A stretch of DNA of 64,000 nt from Neisseria subflava. Lineage in GTDB: Bacteria; Pseudomonadota; Gammaproteobacteria; Burkholderiales; Neisseriaceae. A model generated the notes under the pieces. It did no database searches and was not told where the DNA came from. It saw only the letters and a list, made by a program, of their open reading frames with translations. Both the position numbers and the translations under genes were made by a program. Shown here one piece after another: positions 18,613-28,006 of this stretch. Each line of letters begins with the position of its first letter. Positions within the stretch are counted from its first letter, which is position 1. The stretch is taken from assembly GCF_005221305.1 (NCBI RefSeq), contig NZ_CP039887.1:806001-870000 (forward strand), given 5' to 3'.

Positions 18613-18639
18613 AGGTCGTCTGAAAAATTTTCAGACGAC
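18613..18639. terminator. Inverted pair of mucDUS-type repeats
   Basis: GGTCGTCTGAAAA pairs with TTTTCAGACGACC. The arms use the AGGTCGTCTGAA dialect instead of AGGCCGTCTGAA. It lies between the SUKH-3-like gene and the second rhs gene. Confidence 0.65.
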
Positions 18640-18667
18640 CCCATCCCACAAACAGGAGCAAGCCGCC

Positions 18668-21161
18668 ATGGCCGTCAATAAAATCGCCCGTAAAAGCAGC
18701 AAGTTCCGCGTTGTCTTTACCGTCCCCGATTTCTGTTGGCCGCCACCACCCGCTCCCCCTTCCGTTCCGCCCATTCCCTTCCCACTCTTTGCCGACCTCG
18801 GCGGTGCCCAAACCGTCGCCAAAGACGTACGCCTCAACCGCAAGCCTGCTTTTGTCTTTAAAGCCAGTAAGACGGACAAGACTTATGGCGATGAAATCGC
18901 CCTTCCGGGCCGTAAAGGGGTAAAGAGCCGCACCGCCACCAAACCGGCATGGCCTATGCGCCATTCTTCCTCGGTTAAAATCCGTAAACGCTATATCGTG
19001 CGCACCGGCGATATGTTCCATATGAACGGCAAGTTCAGCAAAAGACTCCCCCCTAAAACCTGTCTGTCCTGTAAGGGTGCAGTGGGTGCCGGTCGGCCGG
19101 TGAATCCGATACACGGTTTGAAGTTTCTAACCGGTGAAACCGACTTTGCCTTTGAAGGCATTTTGCCGCTGGTATGGAGCCGCAGCTATTATTCCGACCA
19201 AGACGGTACCGGCTGGCTCGGCGAGGGTTGGAGCGTACCGGGCTGCCAACGCATCATCCGCGATGCGGCGGGATTGGCCTATATCGACGATCAAGGCCGT
19301 TTGTTCCCTTTGCCGGAAGTGGATGAAGATGATGAAGAACCGGTATTGTTCGAAAGCGAACAGATTTGGTTCAGTAAAAACCCGGACGGCCATTATGTCA
19401 TTGCGTCGCTGGACGGTTCGATAGCGTTGCGTTTTGCGCCTTTGGTGGTCGCTGAAGACGGTTCGGACGAAGATTCCACCCTCTTCCCTTTGGTCGCGGT
19501 AGAAGACGCCAACGGCAACCATCAGCGTTTCATTTATCATCCGCTGACCGGTCTGCCGCAATACATTATTGACGGCAACGGACGGGTATTCTCGCTGAAC
19601 TTTGGCAATGTAGCCGATGAGCAATCGCCTAAAATGCGGCTGCTGTCGGTATCGCTGTTGGAGGGTTTGCCTGCCTTTGGCGAAGCGGTCCGGGTCGGCA
19701 GCCCGCTGGTTCGCTATGAATACAACGGCAGTGGTGACTTAGTCCGCGTTATCGGCCGCGACGGCAAGGTCAAACGCAGCTTCGGCTATAAGAACAATCT
19801 GATGGTGTCGCACACCGATGCAGCCGGATTGGTATCGGAATACGAATACGACCATTACACCCCGACCGGCAAAGTGTTACGCAACCGGACTTCCTTGGGC
19901 GAGGAATGGCGTTTTACCTATCACGAAGGTTATACCGAGGTAACCGACGTATTGGGCCGTACCGAGCAATACCATTACGACTACAACAACGAGTTGACCA
20001 AACGGGTGTTTGCCGACGGCAGCACCAACCTGATGGAACGCGACGACTTGGGCCGTCTGCTCAGCCATACCGATGCAATGGGGCGCGTTACCCGTTATCA
20101 GTACAGCAACGAGGGCCAGGTGGAAAGCATTACCCGTCCGGACGGCGTCATCCTGCATTTCGACTATGACGACAACTACCGTCTGATCCGTAAAAGCGAT
20201 GCCGAAAGCCGTTATCACGGCTATACCTACGACGAAGCGGGCAACCTGCTGACCCATACCGACCCGCTGAAACACATCACCCGTTTCGAATATGCCGGCA
20301 ACGGTCTGTTGCTGTCGGTGACCGATCCGAACGGCAGCAGTACCGCCTACCACTATAACGAAAACCATCAGCCCGACCGGATTACCGACTGCTCGGGTTA
20401 CGAAACCAAACTCTCTTACACTCCCGAAGGACAGTTGGCGCGTATTACCGATGCGCTGGGACAGCATACCGAATACCACTACGACGCCAATCAAAACCTT
20501 ACCCTTGCCCTCTATCCCGACGGCAGCAAAGAGACCTTCGGCTACGATGCCGCAGGTCGTTTAAAAACCCATACCGACGGCGAAGGCCATACCACTTCCT
20601 ACGAATACGGCCAAGACGGTCTGCCGACCCGGCGCACCAATGCGCTGGGCCATACCTTCGGCTACCACTACGACAAAGCCCGCCGCCTGGTCGGCCTCAC
20701 CAATGAAAACGGTGCGCGCTACCGCTTTGCCTACGACGTCCTCGACCGATTGATTGCCGAAAGCGGCTTCGACCATAAACTGACCGGCTACCGCTATAAT
20801 GCCGGTAACGAACTAATTGAACAGCGCGAATACGGCGATGATGCCACCCTTGCCGCCAAACTGATGGCGCAACTGGGCGGGCAACCCGTTGCTAAAAAAG
20901 ATGCCGCCCCGCTTTCAGACGGCCTCGACAGCCAAACCCCGCTGCGGATTACCGAGTTCAAACGAGATGTATTGGGACGGCTGATCCACACCCTTGCCCG
21001 CGATAACGACAAGGTTCAGGAAACCGCTTACCAATACGACCCGAACGGCAACCTCGTCCGCGCCGCCAACCGCCAAAGCATCACCTGCTTCGACTACAAC
21101 GGCAACGGTCAAATCATCGGCCAGCACCAATGGAAAGTGCCGTCCAAAGAAGAAAACGCCC
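18668..21161 (+). repeat. 2.5-kb direct duplication, copy 2
   Basis: Partner of 13317-15810. The upstream sequences of the two copies are unrelated right up to the start codon, so the duplication boundary coincides with the start of the rhs coding sequence. Confidence 0.85.
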
Positions 21162-22990
21162 AAAACGGTTTGCCCGAAACCGACTGGCGCGATGCGCAGT
21201 ACGACATGCTGTACCTGCCCGTTACCGAAACCGTCCGCTACCACTACGACTTCAACGGCAACCGCACCGCCACCGTCCTGCCCGACGGCAGACAGATCAA
21301 CTATCTGTATTACGGCAGCGGCCACCTGCACCAAATCAGCCTCAACGACGAAGTCATCACCGACATCGAACGCGACAGGCTGCACCGCGAAATCTTCCGC
21401 ACACAGGGTAAACTCGCCAGCCGTTACGAACTCGACCCTTTAGGTCGTCTGAAAAGACAAATCGCCACCCTCAACGACCTGACCGAAGGCGGCAAAGGCA
21501 AAAACAAAGTCGCAGCGGGCTATGGCCAAACCGCCGTCAAACGCAGCTACGGCTACGACCGCACCGGCAACCTGACCCACAGCACCGACCAGCGGACGGG
21601 CACGACGCAGTTCGAGTACGACAAACTGGGCAGGATTACCCAAGCCGGCAGCGAACTGTTCGCCTTCGACCCTGCGCACAATATCCTCGACATTCCGACG
21701 GAAAAGGTCAAACCGTACCCTGCCCCCTCTCCCGTGGGAGAGGGTCGGGGAGAGGGCAAAACGACCGTGCCGCTTTCAGCCGACCTCAATCCCATCACCG
21801 ACAACCGCCTGAAAACCTACAACGGCACGACCTATTACTACGACGAGCTCGGCAACCTGATCCACCGCGAACTGGCCGACGGCGAAGTGCAGAACTATTT
21901 CTACGATCTGCACGACCAACTGGTTAAAGCCGAAATCTTCAAAAAAGACGGCATGAAAGAAACTTGGGCGTACACCTACGACGCCTTGGGCAGAAGGATA
22001 GGCAAAGGCCGTCTGAAAAACGAAGAAGTTTCAGACGACCTCGAAGAGGAAACCGGATTCGTTTGGGACGGCAGCCACCTCTTACAGGAAGTCCAACCGG
22101 ACGGCAGGTATACATATATCTACACCGATCCCGAAAGCTACGAACTCTTGGCACAGGTACATAACTGGACAACCGAAGGCGGCGAAAACCGTCAACAGAC
22201 CCACTACTTCCACTGCGACCAAATCGGCATCCCAAGAGAGATAACCGATGGCGAAGGCAATCTGGTTTGGTTCGGGGATTATTACGGTTGGGGCAAACTG
22301 AAGAGTGAAACCAACATAACGGGAACTGCTCACCAACTCTTCCGATTACAGAATCAGTATGCCGACCGTGAGACGGGGCTGCATTACAACTTCTTCAGGT
22401 ATTATGAGCCTGATGCGGGTCGGTTTGTGAATCAGGATCCGATTGGGTTGGAAGGTGGAGAGAATCTGTATGCGTTTGCGCCTAATACTGGTTCATGGAT
22501 TGATCCCAGTGGTAACTTACCAATACTTGTTGTAATGGCAGTGGGAGCTTTAATGGGGGGAGCTGTTGATATTGTTTTCCAAGTTGCTGGAAATTATTTA
22601 TCAAATAAACCATTGGATTGTATTAATTGGAATTCAGTAGCTGTAAGTGCAGCCATAGGTGGGATTATTCCTACTATTCCAGGAGCTGCTACCGTTGGCA
22701 AATGTGCATGGAAAGGCTCAACAAATCTTGTTGGTTTCGCAAAAAATAAATCTATGGCTAAGGAATTAGGTAAAAAATATACTGAACTATTTGGAAAACA
22801 AGGAGCTAAAAATGCCCGCCATAAAGTAGGAAAACAACTAGGTAAATCTACAAAAGCAGCCGCTCATAATTTATCCAATATCAAAAAATATGCTGCAATT
22901 GGAGCAGCCGTTGCTGCCACTAGCCAAATAGCTAAAGCAATTTTTGGAGGAGAGAAAAAAAGTGTATTTAGCGATTCTCCGTGTGGTTAA
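18668..22990 (+). CDS. rhs: Full-length Rhs toxin with DUF4150 N-terminus and hydrophobic tip
   Basis: Protein of 1440 residues, the same as the first Rhs up to about residue 830 and then closely related through the core. A CAGGAG ribosome-binding site precedes the ATG. The core contains an in-frame REP-like insert (encoding PSPVGEGRGEGKTT) near residue 1025. The cleavage motif is DPIG, 18 residues, DPSG. The 158-residue tip differs completely from that of the first Rhs. It has hydrophobic, glycine-rich segments near its start (LPILVVMAVGALMGGAVDIVF) and near its end (YAAIGAAVAATSQIAKAIF), with a Lys-rich middle. That pattern suggests a membrane-acting toxin. The next gene is a four-helix membrane protein, which fits as immunity to a membrane toxin; this pairing is inferred. 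Confidence 0.88.
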   Translation: MAVNKIARKSSKFRVVFTVPDFCWPPPPAPPSVPPIPFPLFADLGGAQTVAKDVRLNRKPAFVFKASKTDKTYGDEIALPGRKGVKSRTATKPAWPMRHSSSVKIRKRYIVRTGDMFHMNGKFSKRLPPKTCLSCKGAVGAGRPVNPIHGLKFLTGETDFAFEGILPLVWSRSYYSDQDGTGWLGEGWSVPGCQRIIRDAAGLAYIDDQGRLFPLPEVDEDDEEPVLFESEQIWFSKNPDGHYVIASLDGSIALRFAPLVVAEDGSDEDSTLFPLVAVEDANGNHQRFIYHPLTGLPQYIIDGNGRVFSLNFGNVADEQSPKMRLLSVSLLEGLPAFGEAVRVGSPLVRYEYNGSGDLVRVIGRDGKVKRSFGYKNNLMVSHTDAAGLVSEYEYDHYTPTGKVLRNRTSLGEEWRFTYHEGYTEVTDVLGRTEQYHYDYNNELTKRVFADGSTNLMERDDLGRLLSHTDAMGRVTRYQYSNEGQVESITRPDGVILHFDYDDNYRLIRKSDAESRYHGYTYDEAGNLLTHTDPLKHITRFEYAGNGLLLSVTDPNGSSTAYHYNENHQPDRITDCSGYETKLSYTPEGQLARITDALGQHTEYHYDANQNLTLALYPDGSKETFGYDAAGRLKTHTDGEGHTTSYEYGQDGLPTRRTNALGHTFGYHYDKARRLVGLTNENGARYRFAYDVLDRLIAESGFDHKLTGYRYNAGNELIEQREYGDDATLAAKLMAQLGGQPVAKKDAAPLSDGLDSQTPLRITEFKRDVLGRLIHTLARDNDKVQETAYQYDPNGNLVRAANRQSITCFDYNGNGQIIGQHQWKVPSKEENAQNGLPETDWRDAQYDMLYLPVTETVRYHYDFNGNRTATVLPDGRQINYLYYGSGHLHQISLNDEVITDIERDRLHREIFRTQGKLASRYELDPLGRLKRQIATLNDLTEGGKGKNKVAAGYGQTAVKRSYGYDRTGNLTHSTDQRTGTTQFEYDKLGRITQAGSELFAFDPAHNILDIPTEKVKPYPAPSPVGEGRGEGKTTVPLSADLNPITDNRLKTYNGTTYYYDELGNLIHRELADGEVQNYFYDLHDQLVKAEIFKKDGMKETWAYTYDALGRRIGKGRLKNEEVSDDLEEETGFVWDGSHLLQEVQPDGRYTYIYTDPESYELLAQVHNWTTEGGENRQQTHYFHCDQIGIPREITDGEGNLVWFGDYYGWGKLKSETNITGTAHQLFRLQNQYADRETGLHYNFFRYYEPDAGRFVNQDPIGLEGGENLYAFAPNTGSWIDPSGNLPILVVMAVGALMGGAVDIVFQVAGNYLSNKPLDCINWNSVAVSAAIGGIIPTIPGAATVGKCAWKGSTNLVGFAKNKSMAKELGKKYTELFGKQGAKNARHKVGKQLGKSTKAAAHNLSNIKKYAAIGAAVAATSQIAKAIFGGEKKSVFSDSPCG
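21719..21761 (+). repeat. REP-like GGGAGAGGG palindrome inside rhs
   Basis: A CCCTCTCCC / GGGAGAGGG hairpin element followed by a GGGGAGAGGG unit. It is read in frame as part of the Rhs core. Copies lie at 24735-24776 and, on the minus strand, near 29171-29210; the first rhs gene lacks it. Confidence 0.7.
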
Positions 22991-23001
22991 AAGGATTTTT
23001 T

Positions 23002-23364
23002 ATGTCTAATAAATTTAAGGAATTTACTCAAAAATATTGGATAAGCATTTTAATTTCTTGGTTTTTCATTTGGTTATGGATGGCTTATTATGGGGATAAT
23101 GTAACAGTTAAATTGGTTATACTTCCAATAATCTCTTTTTTCTTAGTGATATTGTTCCATTTAGAATTAGAAAGAAAAAATATTAAATACCTATCTATTA
23201 TTCAGATGATAATTGGGATGTTGCTGGGATTAGCTATACAAATCAAAAGAGAGAATTTTATGCTCTTTGAAGGATTGATATTCGGAGGAATTTGGGGATT
23301 AACAACACCCTTTGGGGTAAAAATATTTTTATTTTTAAGAAAAAAGATAGGAAATTATGTATAA
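23002..23364 (+). CDS. Four-TM membrane protein, candidate immunity to the second Rhs tip
   Basis: Protein of 120 residues starting MSNKFKEFTQKYW, with an AAAGGAT ribosome-binding site. An upstream GTG at 22981 is in frame but overlaps the rhs stop. Four hydrophobic segments are visible, near residues 13-29, 35-52, 63-80 and 88-108. It follows the rhs stop by 11 bases. An inner-membrane immunity protein would match a membrane-targeting tip. AT-rich composition sets it apart from the rhs core. Confidence 0.72.
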   Translation: MSNKFKEFTQKYWISILISWFFIWLWMAYYGDNVTVKLVILPIISFFLVILFHLELERKNIKYLSIIQMIIGMLLGLAIQIKRENFMLFEGLIFGGIWGLTTPFGVKIFLFLRKKIGNYV

Positions 23365-23424
23365 CAAAGCATAAGTTAGGGTAGTTACCGACAAACAACC
23401 TAAAGGCCGTCTGAAACCCCTTTC

Positions 23425-23510
23425 GGACGGCCTCGAAGAGGAAATCCGCTTCGTTTGGGACGGAAGCCACCTATTGCGGGAAATCCAACTGAATAGTAGA
23501 TATACATCAA
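23425..23510 (+). pseudogene. Rhs core remnant
   Basis: About 28 codons of the Rhs core (LEEEIRFVWDGSHLLREIQL) follow a DUS hairpin (23404-23432) and run into unrelated sequence. This is what is left of a tip cassette start with the same left edge as cassette 4. Confidence 0.65.
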
Positions 23511-23514
23511 TCGG

Positions 23515-23580
23515 TAATAATATTGTTAAAGAACAAATAGTTCAGACGATCTCGAAGAAAATAGTTAGGTTGTCTGAATA
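23515..23580 (+). repeat. Cassette-boundary repeat, copy 1
   Basis: ATTGTTAAAGAACAAAT followed by GTTCAGACGA and a degenerate mucDUS hairpin recurs at about 29705-29780 next to cassette 5. It lies upstream of the core homology that begins at 23616. Confidence 0.6.
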
Positions 23581-23879
23581 ATCTCATTATCGTTCATTCT
23601 ACTCTATATCTTACCTACAAATACGGCCAAGACGGTCTGCCGACCCGACGCACCAATGCGCTGGGCCATACCTTCGGCTATCATTACGACAAAGCCCGCC
23701 GCCTAATCGGCCTCACCAATGAAAACTGTGCGCGCTACCGCTTTGCCTATGACGTCCTCGACCGCCTGATTGCCGAAAGCGGCTTCGACCATAAGCTCAC
23801 CGGCTACCACTACAACGCCGGCAACGAACTAATTGAACAGCGCGAATACGGCGACGACGCCTCCCTCGCCGCCAAACTG

Positions 23880-25925
23880 ATGGCGCAACTGGGCGGGCAA
23901 CCCGTTGCTAAAAAAGATGCCGCCCCGCTTTCAGACGGCCTCGACAGCCAAACCCCGCTGCGGATTACCGAGTTCAAACGAGATGTATTGGGACGCTTAA
24001 TCCACACACTCGCCCGCGATAACGACAAGGTTCAGGAAACCGTTTACCAATACGACTTTGACGGCAACCTCGTCCGTGTCGCCAACAGCCAAAGCATTAC
24101 CTGCTTTGACTACAACGGCAACGGCCAAATCATCGGCCAGCACCAATGGAAAGTGCCGACTAAGGAAGAAAACGCCCAAAACGGTTTGCCCGAAACCGAC
24201 TGGCGCGATGCGCAGTACGACATGCTGTACCTGCCCGTTACCGAAACCGTCCGCTACCACTACGACTTCAACGGCAACCGCACCGCCACCGTCCTGCCCG
24301 ACGGCAGACAGATCAACTATCTGTATTACGGCAGCGGCCACCTGCACCAAATCAGCCTCAACGACGAAGTCATCACCGACATCGAACGCGACAGGCTGCA
24401 CCGCGAAATCTTCCGCACACAGGGTAAACTCGCCAGCCGTTACGAACTCGACCCTTTAGGTCGTCTGAAAAGACAAATCGCCACCCTCAACGACCTGACC
24501 GAAGGCGGCAAAGGCAAAAACAAAGTCGCAGCGGGCTATGGCCAAACCGCCGTCAAACGCAGCTACGGCTACGACCGCACCGGCAACCTGACCCACAGCA
24601 CCGACCAGCGGACGGGCACGACGCAGTTCGAGTACGACAAACTGGGCAGGATTACCCAAGCCGGCAGCGAACTGTTCGCCTTCGACCCTGCGCACAATAT
24701 CCTCGACATTCCGACGGAAAAGGTCAAACCGTACCCTGCCCCCTCTCCCGTGGGAGAGGGTCGGGGAGAGGGCAAAACAACCGCACCGCTTTCAGACAAC
24801 CGCTCCGCCATCACCGACAACCGCCTGAAAACCTACAACGGCACGACCTATTACTACGACCACTTCGGCAACCTGATCCACCGCGAACTGGCCGACGGCG
24901 AAGTGCAGAACTATTTCTACGACCTGCACGACCAACTGGTTAAAGCGGAAATCTTCAAGAAAGACGGCACAAAAGAAACTTGGGTGTACAGCTACGACGC
25001 CTTGGGCAGAAGGATAGGCAAAGGTCGTCTGAAAAACGAAGAAGTTTCAGAAACGTCATTCCCGCATGATTTAAGCGGGAACGGCCTCGAAAACCAAACC
25101 CGCTTTGTTTGGGACGGCAGCCATTTACTGCAAGAAATCCAACCGGACGGCAGGTATACCTATATCTACACCGATCCGGGCAGCTACGAACCCCTGGCAC
25201 AGGTACACAACCGGACCAACGAAGAAGGCGAAAGCGGCCAACAAACCTACTATTTCCACTGCGATCAAATCGGCATCCCGCGTGAGATGACCGATGGCGA
25301 AGGCAATCTGGTTTGGTTCGGGGATTATTACGGTTGGGGCAAACTGAAGAGTGAAACCAACATAACGGGAACTGCTCACCAACTCTTCCGATTACAGAAT
25401 CAGTACGCCGACCGTGAGACGGGGCTGCACTACAACTTCTTCAGGTATTATGAGCCTGATGCGGGGCGGTTTGTTAATCAGGATCCGATTGGGTTATGGG
25501 GTGGAAGTAATTTTTATCAGTTTGCGCCGAACATGCAGAGGTGGATTGATGTATTAGGTTTGACTGGGAAATGCCAAAACTGTCCGCCAGGAACCATGCC
25601 AACAAAAGATATTCACTTCATGCAAAGCAGTGCAAAAAATCAAACAGGGGATTATACAGTTCTACAAAATGCGGCAGATTTAAAATCTGGTAAGTTAGAT
25701 CCTAATATTTTAAGAATTAATATTTGGAAAGACGCGAGTGGCAAAACATGGACTTTAGACCATCGTAGATTGGCTGCTTTTAAAATCGCGAAAATAGAAT
25801 GTACTCCTGTTCAAGAAGCAAATTCTAGTATGGTAAAAAAACAAATGTGGAAAATGACTACTAAAACGGAAGGTAAATCAATGACTTTAAAACTTGGCAA
25901 CGGCAAGAATCTAATTGTTCAATGA
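23880..25925 (+). CDS. Orphan Rhs C-terminal cassette 3 with ParB-like tip
   Basis: An Rhs core fragment without the DUF4150 domain. Core homology starts near 23616 (TYKYGQDGLPTRRTNALG) and is open from about 23565, but no start codon with a ribosome-binding site is seen there; the ATG at 23880 is internal. The core is almost identical to the second full-length rhs (to about 24840) and then to the first (25023-25440). The cleavage site reads DPIG, 18 residues, DVLG, with the proline lost. The tip of about 120 residues contains DIHFMQSSAKNQTGDYTVLQ and WTLDHRRLAAFKIA, resembling ParB/sulfiredoxin-like nuclease toxins; this is an inference. It is probably silent unless recombined. Confidence 0.75.
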   Translation: MAQLGGQPVAKKDAAPLSDGLDSQTPLRITEFKRDVLGRLIHTLARDNDKVQETVYQYDFDGNLVRVANSQSITCFDYNGNGQIIGQHQWKVPTKEENAQNGLPETDWRDAQYDMLYLPVTETVRYHYDFNGNRTATVLPDGRQINYLYYGSGHLHQISLNDEVITDIERDRLHREIFRTQGKLASRYELDPLGRLKRQIATLNDLTEGGKGKNKVAAGYGQTAVKRSYGYDRTGNLTHSTDQRTGTTQFEYDKLGRITQAGSELFAFDPAHNILDIPTEKVKPYPAPSPVGEGRGEGKTTAPLSDNRSAITDNRLKTYNGTTYYYDHFGNLIHRELADGEVQNYFYDLHDQLVKAEIFKKDGTKETWVYSYDALGRRIGKGRLKNEEVSETSFPHDLSGNGLENQTRFVWDGSHLLQEIQPDGRYTYIYTDPGSYEPLAQVHNRTNEEGESGQQTYYFHCDQIGIPREMTDGEGNLVWFGDYYGWGKLKSETNITGTAHQLFRLQNQYADRETGLHYNFFRYYEPDAGRFVNQDPIGLWGGSNFYQFAPNMQRWIDVLGLTGKCQNCPPGTMPTKDIHFMQSSAKNQTGDYTVLQNAADLKSGKLDPNILRINIWKDASGKTWTLDHRRLAAFKIAKIECTPVQEANSSMVKKQMWKMTTKTEGKSMTLKLGNGKNLIVQ

Positions 25926-25935
25926 GGACTAAATT

Positions 25936-26169
25936 ATGGAAATTAAAAATAGAGATGACTTTCTAGTTTTTTTAAAAGAATTCATTACTGAAATTCATAC
26001 AGAAGATTTTGAAAATAATACACTAGATAGCTTTTTAGAAGCCATGAAAAATTGGATTGAAGATATGGATGGATACTATAAAAATATGGGTATGAAAGAA
26101 TATAACGACAAAACTTTAAATTGGAGTATGTTAGCAGACATTTTGAATGCCTCACGAATATATGAATAG
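25936..26169 (+). CDS. DUF7660-like immunity protein of cassette 3
   Basis: Acidic protein of 77 residues. The segment FLEAMKNWIEDMDGYYKN and the end WSMLADILNASRIYE match what I know of the DUF7660 family, small proteins found beside polymorphic toxins. A GAGG ribosome-binding site is present and the gene starts 10 bases after the cassette 3 stop codon, which makes it the likely partner of the ParB-like tip. Confidence 0.75.
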   Translation: MEIKNRDDFLVFLKEFITEIHTEDFENNTLDSFLEAMKNWIEDMDGYYKNMGMKEYNDKTLNWSMLADILNASRIYE

Positions 26170-26262
26170 CAATAAGTAAACGTAGTTCGTCTGACAAAAC
26201 ATTTTTCAGACGACCTTCGTCTCGAAGAGCAAACCCGCTTCGTTTGGGACGGCAGCCACCTC

Positions 26263-27135
26263 TTGCAAGAAATCCAATCGGACGGCAGATATACCTATAT
26301 CTACACCGATCCCGACAGTTATGAACCTTTGGCACAGGTACACAACCGGACCAACGAAGACGGAGAAAGCCTCCAACAAACCCACTACTTCCACTGCGAC
26401 CAAATCGACATCCCAAGAGAAATGACCGATAAGGACGGTAATTTGCTGTGGTTCAGGGATTATTACGGTTGGGGCAAACTGAAGAGTGAAACCAACATAT
26501 CCGGAACTGCTCACCAACCCTTCCGATTGCAAAACCAGTACGCCGACCGTGAAACGAGGCTGCATTACAACTCCTTCAGGTATTATGAACCTGATGCGGG
26601 TCGGTTTGTGAATCAGGATCCGATTGGGTTGTGGGGCGGCTTTAACGTTTATCAGTTTGTACCGAACGTTCAAGGTTGGCTTGACATATTAGGATTAAAA
26701 AATAAATTTGCATTTGACCATCCTAATTGTATTGCTAGACGTAAAAAGATTAGCAATATAGAAAATGATATTATTAAAAGAAATCAAGAAATCAAAGCCA
26801 ATCCTGGAAATTTACCATATAAGCACAAACCTGGTATAAAGCCTAGAGATTCAGTTGAAGGACATATTCAACTAGTTGAACAACTTAAAGAAACTTTGAA
26901 AAAACATAAACAATGGTTAAATGATAATTGCGATGATTTACCTCCACCATCCCCTGGTAGATGTACCTCACCTTCTTCAGTGCCTAATAGTCAAACCCAA
27001 GAAAATTTGAAAACTGTGGGGAAAGCAGCGGGAACCGCCGCTGCAATCTACATAGGGTATAAAATTGTAAGAGCTGTTGCTATATCATTTGTTGCCACCC
27101 CCGTAGCAGGAGCTGGTAGTTTAGCATTGCCATAA
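26263..27135 (+). CDS. Orphan Rhs C-terminal cassette 4, tip of unknown activity
   Basis: Core homology begins near 26221 (LEEQTRFVWDGSHLLQEIQ), just behind a mucDUS-like hairpin, so only the last part of the core remains; the nominal TTG start is probably not used. The cleavage site reads DPIG, 18 residues, DILG, again without the second proline. The tip of about 147 residues has a charged helical part (RRKKISNIENDIIKRNQEIK and QLKETLKKHKQWLNDNC), a Pro/Ser linker (PPPSPGRCTSPSS) and a hydrophobic end (AAGTAAAIYIGYKIVRAVAI). I do not recognise the fold. Confidence 0.68.
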   Translation: MQEIQSDGRYTYIYTDPDSYEPLAQVHNRTNEDGESLQQTHYFHCDQIDIPREMTDKDGNLLWFRDYYGWGKLKSETNISGTAHQPFRLQNQYADRETRLHYNSFRYYEPDAGRFVNQDPIGLWGGFNVYQFVPNVQGWLDILGLKNKFAFDHPNCIARRKKISNIENDIIKRNQEIKANPGNLPYKHKPGIKPRDSVEGHIQLVEQLKETLKKHKQWLNDNCDDLPPPSPGRCTSPSSVPNSQTQENLKTVGKAAGTAAAIYIGYKIVRAVAISFVATPVAGAGSLALP

Positions 27136-27153
27136 TTTTAAAATATAAAGGCT

Positions 27154-27714
27154 ATGAAAATGAATTATAAAATAATTAATGCAATGAGCAATCTAGAAAT
27201 AATTAAATATTTACACTCATTAGAAAATAAAAAGGATTTACAAGATGCTTTGGAATATATTTCTCTAAACTTAGATAGCACAATATTTCAACCTACTATT
27301 GATAACGACACATTCTTTTTTATATATTACCTCCTCAGTAATAAAAAAATAATCCAAAATAGGGGGCTTTGGGAATTTATTATTACCCTAGAAAGTTCAG
27401 ATCTCGACTTTTCCCAAATAACTAAAGCTAAAAGGTTTAAATTAATAAATAAAATTACTTCAGCGTCTGAGCTTTATGAAAGTTCAGTGGCTTGCGAAAT
27501 AGGAAGATTTATTATTCGATATTTATTAATTAATAAACCTGAAAGACTAAAATATATCTTATATATTAAAAAAGAGTTAGATAAAAAAATAGCCAAGTGT
27601 AATTATTTGGATATGTTATATTTTATGCTTTTAGACTATCAAGACAATTCTGAAATTAATCAAAGTGAAAAAGAAAATATTACTAAACTATTAAAAAAAA
27701 TTAGTAAATCATAG
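27154..27714 (+). CDS. Candidate immunity protein of cassette 4
   Basis: AT-rich gene for 186 residues, mostly helical in appearance and rich in Leu, Ile, Lys and Asn (LLKKISKS at the end), with no membrane segment. It follows cassette 4 by 18 bases. No family recognised; the immunity role rests on position and composition. Confidence 0.62.
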   Translation: MKMNYKIINAMSNLEIIKYLHSLENKKDLQDALEYISLNLDSTIFQPTIDNDTFFFIYYLLSNKKIIQNRGLWEFIITLESSDLDFSQITKAKRFKLINKITSASELYESSVACEIGRFIIRYLLINKPERLKYILYIKKELDKKIAKCNYLDMLYFMLLDYQDNSEINQSEKENITKLLKKISKS

Positions 27715-27905
27715 TTTTTCTTACAAACATTGTTCCCTTTTTAAAACTAAGTTGCTCCGCATCAATTAGATATAACGATAGCAAGCCGCAATTCGCATGA
27801 AACCTCCACAACATAGGGTGTTGCGGTTTCTGCTTTTCAGACGACCTCACTCCTTTTTCGAGGTCGTCTGAAATATCTTTTCCATAACAATCCAAGCCAA
27901 AACCA

Positions 27906-28003
27906 CCTACAGATACGGCCAAGACGGTCTGCCGACCCGACGCACCAATGCACTGGGGCATACCTTCGGCTACCATTACGACAAAGCCCGCCGCTTAGTC
28001 GGC
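27906..28003 (+). pseudogene. Rhs core remnant abutting an inverted cassette
   Basis: About 32 codons of core (TYRYGQDGLPTRRTNALG to RRLVGL) have the same left edge as cassette 3. The match stops near 28005, where the 3' end of the minus-strand cassette 5 begins. This is the seam between plus- and minus-strand halves of the island. A mucDUS hairpin lies upstream at about 27836-27870. Confidence 0.7.
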
Positions 28004-28006
28004 CTC

